A DNA stretch of 64,000 nt from Insulibacter thermoxylanivorax (GTDB lineage Bacteria; Bacillota; Bacilli; Paenibacillales; DA-C8), in contig NZ_BMAQ01000026.1 in the NCBI RefSeq assembly GCF_015472005.1, positions 1 through 64,000 of the forward strand, read 5' to 3'. The notes under the pieces are model-generated. The model saw only the letters and a program-made list of their open reading frames with translations. It was not told the origin of the DNA and made no database searches. Positions 53,743 through 61,871 of this stretch are shown piece by piece (position 1 is the stretch's first letter; each line of letters begins with the position of its first letter). A program made the translations under genes and the position numbers.

Positions 53743-55269
53743 CTAAAGATCCGTATATACCACCTTGCTAAAACGTGCAGGCACCGCCGCTTGGCTGCCA
53801 TTGCCGGAAGCATAGAGTCCGACGCAGACGCCGGTGAAACCGCCGTTTACTTCCGGCGCCAGCCATTCGGCGCGAATCTCGCCGGGCATCTCCGTCCAGG
53901 TGATGCCGTCCCGCGAGTATTCACATGTGTAGCGCTTGGCATCAGAGCGCACTTTGAGCTCTACTGCGCCGCCTTCCCACGGAATCTTCACTTCCTCCTT
54001 GGCGTCGCCGTTTCGCACCGTTAGATGCAAGTAAGTCTCCGCCCCGATCCGCTTCAGCGAGAAGGCAAGGTACCCCCGATTATTCAGGCGTGCAGCGATC
54101 CCCGCTTCTTCGCCATCCTGTGCCGGCGCGAAATTGAGGGAGCTGCTGAACGCCATATCCACACTCCGCTGGCGAACACCGATGAAGGTCGCCGGCGCCT
54201 CATCGTCCAGCGAGTATTCATTGCCCACAAGCTTCACCACGCCGGGCGATTCGACCTGATAACGCTCCTCATCCATCGTGCGCAGGGCACTCCACTCCGG
54301 TCCGAAACCTTCGCCGATTTCGATCTTCACAGGACCCTGCGGCTTCGTCAGCGGCACGGGCAAGCGTTCAGCGGACATCTGCAGCTGCACGATGCCCTCA
54401 TTGTTGTCCACCATCGGCCAGCCGTCCTCCGTCCAGGTCACCGGCGCGAGGAAGGTCTCGCGGCCGAGGACGGAGTAGCGGCCATCCACTGGCCGTGTCC
54501 CCAGGAACACCAACCACCAATTTCCCTTCGTATCCTCTACGAGATCCGCATGTCCGAGGCACTGGATCGGATGATCGGGCAGCTTGTTATGGGTGAGAAC
54601 CGGCACCGGGCACGGCTCGAAAGGCCCGTACGGGTTGTCGCTCCTGCCGGCGATCTCCCGGTGGTCGAAGGAGGTGCCGCCGCAGGCGCTGAGGATATAA
54701 TACATGCCGTTGATCTTATACAGATGGGGTCCCTCAGTCCATACGCCGCCGTCCCCGTCCCAGATGCGTCTCGGCTCCGTCAGTACACGGCCGGTTTCGA
54801 TATCGATCTCATATTGGATGATATGGGAATCCAGCCCGGCGCCGTTCTGCACGGTGACATAGACTTTGCCGTCGTCATCGAAGAATAGTGAAGGATCGAT
54901 GCCGCCGTAAGGCAGGCGAATCGGATCCGACCATGGACCTGCGGGGTCCTTAGCCGTTACATAGAAATTGCCGATCCCTCTTACATCTGTGGTGATCATA
55001 TAGAAGGTTCCCTCGTGGTACCGCAGCGTGCAAGCGTAGATGCCGTCGGAACTCTTCCGCGTCGACAGATCGACCTGCTCCTTCCTCGTCAGCACATGGC
55101 CAATCTGTGTCCAATGGACGAGGTCCTTGCTGTGGAAGATGGGCACCGCCGGGAAATATTCAAAGGAACTCGTCACGAGATAGTAGTCTTCACCGACCCG
55201 CACGATGCTGGGATCCGGGAAGAAACCCGGGATTACCGGGTTTTGATAGACGTTTATCATGTCAGTCAC
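53743..55269 (-). CDS. beta-xylosidase / arabinofuranosidase (GH43)
   Basis: A 508-residue cytoplasmic GH43 enzyme. The five-bladed propeller begins NPVIPGFFPDPSIVRVGEDY, whose Asp is the base. The pKa-modulating Asp is in GGIDPSLFFDD and the acid Glu in GVWTEGPHLYK. The C-terminal ~200 residues are the beta-sandwich (Beta_xylosidase C2) that completes the active site. There is no signal peptide. The start is taken as GTG 55269, about eight bases after GGGAG; an ATG three codons later is possible. It follows a second GH43 gene by 28 bases. It should release xylose or arabinose from imported oligosaccharides. Confidence 0.9.
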   Translation of the reverse strand: MTDMINVYQNPVIPGFFPDPSIVRVGEDYYLVTSSFEYFPAVPIFHSKDLVHWTQIGHVLTRKEQVDLSTRKSSDGIYACTLRYHEGTFYMITTDVRGIGNFYVTAKDPAGPWSDPIRLPYGGIDPSLFFDDDGKVYVTVQNGAGLDSHIIQYEIDIETGRVLTEPRRIWDGDGGVWTEGPHLYKINGMYYILSACGGTSFDHREIAGRSDNPYGPFEPCPVPVLTHNKLPDHPIQCLGHADLVEDTKGNWWLVFLGTRPVDGRYSVLGRETFLAPVTWTEDGWPMVDNNEGIVQLQMSAERLPVPLTKPQGPVKIEIGEGFGPEWSALRTMDEERYQVESPGVVKLVGNEYSLDDEAPATFIGVRQRSVDMAFSSSLNFAPAQDGEEAGIAARLNNRGYLAFSLKRIGAETYLHLTVRNGDAKEEVKIPWEGGAVELKVRSDAKRYTCEYSRDGITWTEMPGEIRAEWLAPEVNGGFTGVCVGLYASGNGSQAAVPARFSKVVYTDL

Positions 55270-55297
55270 TCTGCCGCTCTCCCTTCTATGTTAGCCG

Positions 55298-56725
55298 TCA
55301 GATCAGCGTAAATGAAGCCAAACTCGCATTGCCCTCGCCGGTATAAGTAAAGTACAGCGCATGGACGCCGTCCGGAATGGCGATATCCGCCGTATATTCG
55401 GTCCATATATTCGTAAAGTCCACGGGAATCGTTCCGAGCACCGGGCCGTCCCAGGCCGTCTTCACTTGGAATTCGCCACGGCAGTATCCGCGAACCTTGA
55501 TCTTCACCTGTTTGATGCCTTTGCAGTCAAAATATTTGAACCCGGCCGTAGCCGAATCCCTCATATTCATGATGTATCCGATCTCTTCGTCGCCGTCCTT
55601 GCCGTCCTGGGTGATCTTCGGGAATCGTCCATCCATCCAGGCGCCGTAAGTTCCCGTATACATCTCCTCATCCTTATAGAAGAGATTGCATGCGATATAC
55701 GCTGGATACTCCCCGCGCCCGACCAAAGGTCCTCCGTTCGGTCCACAGGAAGTCATCTCCACCTGCGGAATCGAACCGTCCTCGAGGATCTCAATCGGCT
55801 CCAGGCATCCCTGTCTGCTGTAATGCGTACCGTTCGTCTGCCTGTGATAGAAAATATACCACTGCCCATTGATCTCGACGATGCTGCCGTGGTTATTGCC
55901 GCCGTAATACATCGGCTTATTCGCCGGCTTGTACGTATCGATATGGAGATCGCAGTTGCTGACGATCACGCCGCCGTACTTAAAGCCCTTCGTCGGATGG
56001 TCGCTTACAGCGTAGCACAGCTCATGCATAACCACCGAGGAGTAGATCAGGTAATACTTGTCCCCAACCTTGCGAATCGACGGTGCTTCGAAGAACTCAT
56101 GCCCTTCAAACCCCGTTCCCTCACTGTAAGGCTCACTCGGCAGGACAAAGACCGGCTCCTCGACAATCGTCAGCATGTCCGGTCCAAGGACCGTTGCCTG
56201 AGCACCTTTGCGGGAACGGTCGCCCACCGCACAGAAACCCGTATACAGGTAAGTTCTGTCGCCTTCGGTCAGCACGCCGGGATCAAACTGCGGCTGATCC
56301 CCCTCCCGCTCACCGAGCCGCGTGCCGTCCGGATAGCGGACATAACCGTAGAATTCGAATTTGCCGGCAGGCGTATCGCTGACCGCAACGGAAACAACTG
56401 GAACCTTGTCCAGAACATAATAGAGGTAATAACGTCCGTCCGGTCCCACGGTGACATCCGGTGCATAGAGGCACATGCGGCCGTCCGGGTTAAGCGGGTC
56501 ATCGGTTTTGCGATAGATCACGCCTTCATAACGCCAATCCGCCAGATTGTCCACCGGCGCCGACCAGCAAACATAATCATTCAGACAGAACGCATGGCCG
56601 TTAAAACGATCATGAGACCCATAGATATAGACACGGTCGCCAAAGACATAAGGCTCTGCATCAGGGATGTACTCCCAAGAAGGCAGATAAGGGTTGAATC
56701 CTTGTTTCTTCATCTGTTTCGTCAT
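55298..56725 (-). CDS. GH43-family glycosidase with C-terminal CBM6-like domain
   Basis: A 475-residue cytoplasmic protein. The propeller starts GFNPYLPSWEYIPDAEPYVF; the base Asp is in that stretch, CLYAPDVTVGPDG gives the second acid, and EGHEFFEAPSIRKV holds the catalytic Glu. NNHGSIVEINGQWYIFYHR is typical of arabinofuranosidase/xylosidase subfamilies. Residues about 345-475 form a CBM6-like beta-sandwich. The ATG at 56725 has GAGGACAG upstream, and an in-frame start 27 codons earlier is rejected. Operon with the next GH43 gene. Confidence 0.88.
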   Translation of the reverse strand: MTKQMKKQGFNPYLPSWEYIPDAEPYVFGDRVYIYGSHDRFNGHAFCLNDYVCWSAPVDNLADWRYEGVIYRKTDDPLNPDGRMCLYAPDVTVGPDGRYYLYYVLDKVPVVSVAVSDTPAGKFEFYGYVRYPDGTRLGEREGDQPQFDPGVLTEGDRTYLYTGFCAVGDRSRKGAQATVLGPDMLTIVEEPVFVLPSEPYSEGTGFEGHEFFEAPSIRKVGDKYYLIYSSVVMHELCYAVSDHPTKGFKYGGVIVSNCDLHIDTYKPANKPMYYGGNNHGSIVEINGQWYIFYHRQTNGTHYSRQGCLEPIEILEDGSIPQVEMTSCGPNGGPLVGRGEYPAYIACNLFYKDEEMYTGTYGAWMDGRFPKITQDGKDGDEEIGYIMNMRDSATAGFKYFDCKGIKQVKIKVRGYCRGEFQVKTAWDGPVLGTIPVDFTNIWTEYTADIAIPDGVHALYFTYTGEGNASLASFTLI

Positions 56726-57540
56726 CTGTCCTCGATCCTTTCTATCGTATTGTTCTATCAATGATTCGGAAGGTTTGGAACGGCTTTCATAATTAGCTCC
56801 GATCATCGATTCCTACAGCGAGATTATCACAGGTGAAGGGACTGGACAACCCGACAAAAGCTAGTTGGCGGAACAGGAATCTCCGACTCCTTTGTGCCGG
56901 GTTCATACGATCGCTCCCTATCGATTCTGTGACAAAGACATCCCTATTGTACCTCATATACAGCTGAAATTGGATGATTTTTGATGGAGATGGCAGCGTG
57001 ACTGACCTTATTTGCTGAGGCTTCGGAATACCGCCCCGGAAGAATGCTCCAATCGCAGCCTTCGCTCGAAACAGTCCAAATGATTAGGCCGATGTACAAT
57101 CGCGATCACAGGCGGAGACCCTTCTCCAAAAGCATAACGCCTTAAGCTTGTTGCTTCTTCCATTCGGTTCCTCTGCTTTCGCATGATATGCAGGCTTCTT
57201 GCAAAATAACGGAAGCAAAACTTCCTCTATTTCCAGCTTCCCTTCAAATCGCGCAGAATAGTGTAAGCCAAATTTCCCTTATTTCTAAAATAGTGTCAAT
57301 AAATCAATGGTTTTTTCGCATCTACGAGAAATAAAAGAAGTTTCACTTCCTCTATTTCTTCATCATCCGCGCTTGGAGCAAAATAGCGGAAGTTTGACTG
57401 ACCTTATTTATGAAATAAATCCTATAAACAATTCGCGCTCCATCAATTGATTTCGATTTATATATCTTAAATTCAAAATATATACTATGCACCCTCGATC
57501 AAAAAAATGCAATAATTATTTTATCAGCCTGCCTGCAGAG
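56726..57540. other. repeat-rich intergenic region without genes
   Basis: About 800 bases without a credible gene. The left part is the upstream region of the GH43 pair. The right part (57203-57409) carries the palindromic repeats listed separately, and then AT-rich DNA up to the nrdJ terminator. Confidence 0.6.
57203..57409. repeat. four imperfect palindromes of AAATA-GGAAGT-ACTTCC-TATTT type
   Basis: Copies at 57203-57233, 57257-57285, 57328-57358 and 57380-57409 share a core GGAAGTTTNACTTCC flanked by AT-rich arms such as AAATAACGG and CTCTATTTC. A fragment (GTGACTGACCTTATTT) also lies near 57000. Spacing is 50-70 bases. Confidence 0.7.
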
Positions 57541-57590
57541 AAAGGGGCCGTCCATCCGTCAGTTTCCTGACTAAACTGGACAGCCCCTTT
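57541..57590 (-). terminator. terminator of nrdJ
   Basis: AAAGGGGCCGTCCA (57541-57554) pairs with TGGACAGCCCCTTT (57577-57590). The inner part TCAGTTT/ACTGA resembles the palindrome at 20729-20770. Confidence 0.85.
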
Positions 57591-57625
57591 TGGCTTCTAT
57601 TATGCTTTATGGCTCACTTATGACC

Positions 57626-60247
57626 TTAGCTGCACTTGCTGTATCCGCAGTTCGTGCAGGTCTTGCAGCCTTCGCTGTTGATCAGCGAAGCGGTGCCGCA
57701 GGATGGGCAGAGGTCCAAGCCTTCTCCCATGATGATCTCCTGCCGCGGATCAACGCCTGGAACAGAAGCTTGCTCAGCAGCTGCTGCCGAAACCGCTGCT
57801 GCGGTTTGTGCCGCTGCCGCTTCTTGCTGCCCGTTTCCATGAGCTTCAAGATGGAGCTCCAGCGCCTTCGCCACCGCGTCAGCGATCGATTCCACGCGGT
57901 TCGGACCGAAGCCCGTCGCCCCGGAACCGCCGATGCCCTTCAAGTGCTTGATGAGCAGCTTCGCCTTGTTGCCGTGGTCGCCGTAACGCAGGAATAAGGA
58001 GCAGACGCGGCCGAGTGCTTCCGACATCGCGAACACATCGGAGCCCGCCTTGCCCACGTTCAGGAAGACTTCCACCGGTTGACCGCCGTAATCATTTACG
58101 GTGATATAGGCCATGCCGAATGGCGTGTTGAATTTATAGGTCGCGCCGCGCAGGATCTGCGGACGTTTCATGTAATTGCCGTTGAGCGTACCGTTGCCGT
58201 TGGCTGGCTTCTCAGACTGGACAGCGATCGTCTGTGCGGATCCAGAAGCCGCCTGCGCTTCCGATGCGTTGTCCTTAGCGCCCTCTTCTGCCTGCGCCTC
58301 TTCCTTCTTGTCCTTCACATCCGTGGACAGCACCTGTGTATCGCGGCTGCCGTCGCGGTAGATGGTCACGCCCTTGCAGCCCAGCTCGAAGGCCAGCTCA
58401 TACAGCTTCTTCGTCTCTTCGATGGTGAAATCATGCGGTGCATTCGCTGTCTTGGAGATCGAGCTGTCCACCCAGCGCTGGATCGCTGCCTGCACGCGGA
58501 TGTGATCCTCCGCGCTCAGATCCATCGCCGTGACGAAGTAATCCGGCAGTTCCTCGCCCGGATGCTCATCCAGCCAGCGTTTCGCGATCGGGACGTATTG
58601 CTTGTCCAAGCCGAGGCGGCTCTGGCGATAATATTCGAAGGCGAAGTACGGCTCGATGCCCGTCGATGTGCCGACCATCGTACCGGTGCTGCCCGTCGGA
58701 GCCTGCGTCAGCACCGTAACGTTGCGCATGCCCTTCTTGCGGATCGCTTCTCCTACTTCCGGATACACCTCGACCATATTCTTCATAAATCCGCTCTGCA
58801 GGAACGGCTCCAGCTCGAAACGTTCGAAGGAACCCTTCTCCTCCGCGATCTCCGCTGAAGCGAGATAAGCTTCGCGGGCGATGAAGCCGTACAGCTTATC
58901 GAGGAATTCGAGGGATTCCGGCGAGCCGTAACGGATGCGCAGTTTGATCAGCAGCTCTGCCAGCCCCATCGTACCCAAACCGATGCGGCGTTCTGCCTGC
59001 TGGTTCTTCCGGTTCTCCTCGAAATGATACGGCGTCGCATCGATGACGTTGTCGAGGAAACGCACGGAATAACGGACAACCGTCTTCAGATCCTCCCAAT
59101 TCACATCGTCCTTCGCTTCATCATAGAACTTCGACAGGTTGATCGCTGACAGGTTGCATACGCCCCAAGCCGGCAAACCTTGTTCACCGCACGGGTTCGT
59201 ACAGATAATCGGGTTAAAATACCAGCTGTTCGACATCTGGTTGTAATATTCCATGAAGACGACGCCCGGCTCAGCGGACTTCCAGGCGGATTCGATGATC
59301 GTATGCCAGATCTCACGCGCCTTCAGCGTCCTGTAGTGCTTCACAGGCTTGCCCATCTGCTTCCACTTGTCCATATTGCCGTCCCAGAGCTCATCATAAT
59401 CCGGGTCCGTCGTATCCGGGAAGTACAGGTCCCAGTCGGCGTCTTCCTTCACCGCCTTCATGAACGCGTTGCTGATGCAAACCGAGAGGTTAGCATTCGT
59501 CAGCAGACCCATCTTCGTCTTCACAGTGATAAAATCAAGCAGATCCGGGTGCCAGTCGTTGATCATGAGCATCAGCGCACCACGGCGGCTTCCGCCCTGC
59601 TCGATCAGACCCGTTGCATAGCTGTAGATGCCGCCCCAGGAGACCGCACCGCTCGAAGAGCCGTTTACACCCTTAACGATGGCTCTGCGCGGCCGCAGCG
59701 AGGACAGATTGATGCCGACACCGCCGCCTCTGGCCATGATCTCCGTCATCTCCATCAGCGTCTCCAGGATGCCGCGGCGGGAATCCTTCGGCGACGGGAT
59801 GACATAGCAGTTGAACAGGGTCAGTTCATCGCTTGCACCCGCTCCGGCAGCGATCCGGCCGCCGGGAACCAGCTTCCAGTCATCCAGGATATAGCGGAAC
59901 TTCTCCGTCCATTCCTTCTGTTTGGCTGGGGTTTTCTCAACCTTTGCAATCGCTTTCGCCAGCCTGCTCCACATTTCATCCGGCGTATTCTCGATGGTGA
60001 GGGTGATCTGATCAAGATCCGCTTCGATGACCTGTTCATTGCGCATCTTAACGGTTACCTTGCGCCCCTCACGCTTGATGACTTCCCCAACTTCCTTGGT
60101 CGGGAACTTCGGATCATCCTTGGTCAATACCAACACGACGTCGCCGACCTTGGTATTATTCGCATCCGCATCCTTCAGCGCATAGCGATCAAGGAAGATC
60201 TTCTCGCTGAGTCCTGTCAATCTGGTTTTCGTCTGCTTTCCAGCCAC
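57626..60247 (-). CDS. nrdJ: adenosylcobalamin-dependent (class II) ribonucleoside-diphosphate reductase
   Basis: An 873-residue cytoplasmic enzyme that makes deoxyribonucleotides with vitamin B12, independent of oxygen. The barrel contains FNCYVIPSP (active-site Cys), NPCGEQGLPAWGVCNLS and APTGSTGTMVGTSTGIEP. A Glu/Ala/Ser-rich linker (about 655-700) leads to the TSCPD-like part, an Ala-rich hinge and a C-terminal zinc-ribbon-like Cys cluster (CPSCG then CTNCGYSKC) that should carry the redox cysteines. The GTG at 60247 is nine bases after AGGAGG; the upstream ATG abuts the SD. Two NrdR-like boxes lie in the promoter region. Confidence 0.93.
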   Translation of the reverse strand: MAGKQTKTRLTGLSEKIFLDRYALKDADANNTKVGDVVLVLTKDDPKFPTKEVGEVIKREGRKVTVKMRNEQVIEADLDQITLTIENTPDEMWSRLAKAIAKVEKTPAKQKEWTEKFRYILDDWKLVPGGRIAAGAGASDELTLFNCYVIPSPKDSRRGILETLMEMTEIMARGGGVGINLSSLRPRRAIVKGVNGSSSGAVSWGGIYSYATGLIEQGGSRRGALMLMINDWHPDLLDFITVKTKMGLLTNANLSVCISNAFMKAVKEDADWDLYFPDTTDPDYDELWDGNMDKWKQMGKPVKHYRTLKAREIWHTIIESAWKSAEPGVVFMEYYNQMSNSWYFNPIICTNPCGEQGLPAWGVCNLSAINLSKFYDEAKDDVNWEDLKTVVRYSVRFLDNVIDATPYHFEENRKNQQAERRIGLGTMGLAELLIKLRIRYGSPESLEFLDKLYGFIAREAYLASAEIAEEKGSFERFELEPFLQSGFMKNMVEVYPEVGEAIRKKGMRNVTVLTQAPTGSTGTMVGTSTGIEPYFAFEYYRQSRLGLDKQYVPIAKRWLDEHPGEELPDYFVTAMDLSAEDHIRVQAAIQRWVDSSISKTANAPHDFTIEETKKLYELAFELGCKGVTIYRDGSRDTQVLSTDVKDKKEEAQAEEGAKDNASEAQAASGSAQTIAVQSEKPANGNGTLNGNYMKRPQILRGATYKFNTPFGMAYITVNDYGGQPVEVFLNVGKAGSDVFAMSEALGRVCSLFLRYGDHGNKAKLLIKHLKGIGGSGATGFGPNRVESIADAVAKALELHLEAHGNGQQEAAAAQTAAAVSAAAAEQASVPGVDPRQEIIMGEGLDLCPSCGTASLINSEGCKTCTNCGYSKCS

Positions 60248-60677
60248 TAGCAACATCCTCCTAAAAGTGATAACCCAACTTGTCCCAAGGACATGCGCAC
60301 AAAAAAACGAAAATCAGCGATATTCGCCCGAAAACAGCAATTTTCGCCGAAATTTTTCGTTGGGTATACAAGCTATTCATGATGTTATGTGTAAATAACA
60401 ATATGTTGTATGTGAGTACCATTGTACACCACTACATATTGTGATGCTACTTACTCGAATGTTAAATTCAGATAAGAGGCCTTTGAATGATTCGTTTTTC
60501 TTTTATTTTCTCTCGTTTTCTTTATTTTTTAATTTTAATTTATTCGATCTTATTCGACATATTTCGGTAAGCATTTCGGGACTAATGGATAGGGTGTTAA
60601 GTTCTATAATCCCTGTACTCCCCATCCATCGTCCTATTTTCGTCCGCCATTCACCCTTCAATGGCCTTAAGCCAAGC
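60248..60677. other. nrdJ upstream region
   Basis: No gene is visible. The part next to nrdJ (60260-60360) has repeated TTTTCGCC/CGAAAA words, then come the NrdR-like boxes, then a T-rich stretch (60490-60560) downstream of lipM. No clear lipM terminator hairpin was found. Confidence 0.5.
60396..60444. promoter_or_regulatory. paired NrdR-like boxes
   Basis: TAACAATATGTTGTAT (60396-60411) and CCACTACATATTGTGA (60429-60444) each match about 13 of 16 positions of the NrdR box ACACWATATWTTGTGT. They are 33 bases apart, or three helical turns, the usual arrangement for NrdR. Confidence 0.65.
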
Positions 60678-61520
60678 TCAGCGCCGCAGATTCCACTCGC
60701 GGTTGCCGTACTTCTCTTCGACGAGCCGCTTGGCCTCTGCTTGTTCCCAGTCGCTCAGGTCCCCAAGCTCCAGCTTGATGCCCAGTCCCTCGGGAATCCC
60801 CTGCTCAAAGGCGGCTTCCGTCTCCGCGAGGGTAACCGGCGGCTGTCCCAGGGCCCGTTTGATATCGTTGATGGCGACGGCTTTTTCGCGGAAAGATTTT
60901 TTGAGCCGCTCCCGCAGCCGTTCATTGGGATAATAAAGCAGATCAAAGAGCAGATCCACATCCATATCCAACAGGATCGCTCCATGCTGCAGGATCACGC
61001 CGCGCTGCCGCATCTGGGCGCTGCCGGCGACTTTGCGCCCCTCCACGACGAGCTCATACCACGACGGCGAATCGAAGCAGGCAGCGGAACCCGCCGAAGC
61101 ATACTTCGCCTTCTCCGCTTCGTCGGCTAGATTCACCATGTCCGCTTGCAGGCCTAACCGGCGGAAGCCGTGGAGCAGCCCGTTGCTCAGGATGCGGTAG
61201 GACTCTGTGACGGACTTTGGTATATCGGGATACGATTCAGAGAGGATCATGCTGTAGGTCAGTTCCTGATCATGCAGCACAGCCCGCCCTCCCGTAGGAC
61301 GGCGCACGAATCCGATGCCCCTTGCTTCGACCTTCTCCAGATCGATCTCATCAGCGGCCTTCTGGAAGTAGCCGATCGACAGCGTCGGCGGCTGCCATCC
61401 ATAGAAACGAAGCGTCGGCGGCGCCTTCTCCTCCGACACGGCATTCATGATCGCTTCATCGATGGCCATATTCCAAGCCGGATCCATCGCTCCGGATTTG
61501 ATAAACCTCCATGTCTGCAT
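60678..61520 (-). CDS. lipM: octanoyltransferase LipM
   Basis: A 280-residue enzyme that moves octanoate from acyl carrier protein to the GcvH lipoyl domain, the first step of lipoate synthesis in Bacillus-type bacteria. It has the biotin/lipoate ligase fold with RRPTGGRAVLHDQELTYS and catalytic Cys148 in ACFDSPSWYEL, followed by GRKVAGSAQ. The ATG at 61520 has GGAG eight bases upstream; the earlier GTG is next to the SD. Confidence 0.92.
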   Translation of the reverse strand: MQTWRFIKSGAMDPAWNMAIDEAIMNAVSEEKAPPTLRFYGWQPPTLSIGYFQKAADEIDLEKVEARGIGFVRRPTGGRAVLHDQELTYSMILSESYPDIPKSVTESYRILSNGLLHGFRRLGLQADMVNLADEAEKAKYASAGSAACFDSPSWYELVVEGRKVAGSAQMRQRGVILQHGAILLDMDVDLLFDLLYYPNERLRERLKKSFREKAVAINDIKRALGQPPVTLAETEAAFEQGIPEGLGIKLELGDLSDWEQAEAKRLVEEKYGNREWNLRR

Positions 61521-61532
61521 GACGATCTCCAC

Positions 61533-61871
61533 TCCCTTTCTCTGTCACGCAATAGCTCCTATTAAACAACATCGATCGCGGGATGCCTAAACGTGATTTT
61601 CCGGCATCGTGTGTAACTCTTCGTGTGCAACTTTATCGTGTGCAACTTTATCGTGTGCAACTTTATCGTGTGCAACTTTATCATTATAGCATTTGCTCTC
61701 ATGCGGCGCATTCCCTGATTTCTAGTTATTTTACCATAGATGCTGTATTGCTGTCCGACCCTCATCCATGATTTATTCGCTTATGAAATTTCATCCTTCC
61801 GTTAATACTATTATCCAGCCGTTCAGAACGGATCATCGGAGGACCTTTCCGGCTTACAAGGAGGCACAGCT
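61533..61871. other. intergenic region between lipM and the SNF2 helicase gene
   Basis: Besides the tandem array at 61606-61680 it holds only the divergent promoter regions of lipM and of the helicase gene. No further gene was found. Confidence 0.5.
61606..61680. repeat. 15-bp tandem repeat, four perfect copies plus one degenerate
   Basis: TCGTGTGCAACTTTA is repeated without change at 61621, 61636, 61651 and 61666. A decayed copy, TCGTGTGTAACTCT, precedes it. Confidence 0.95.
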
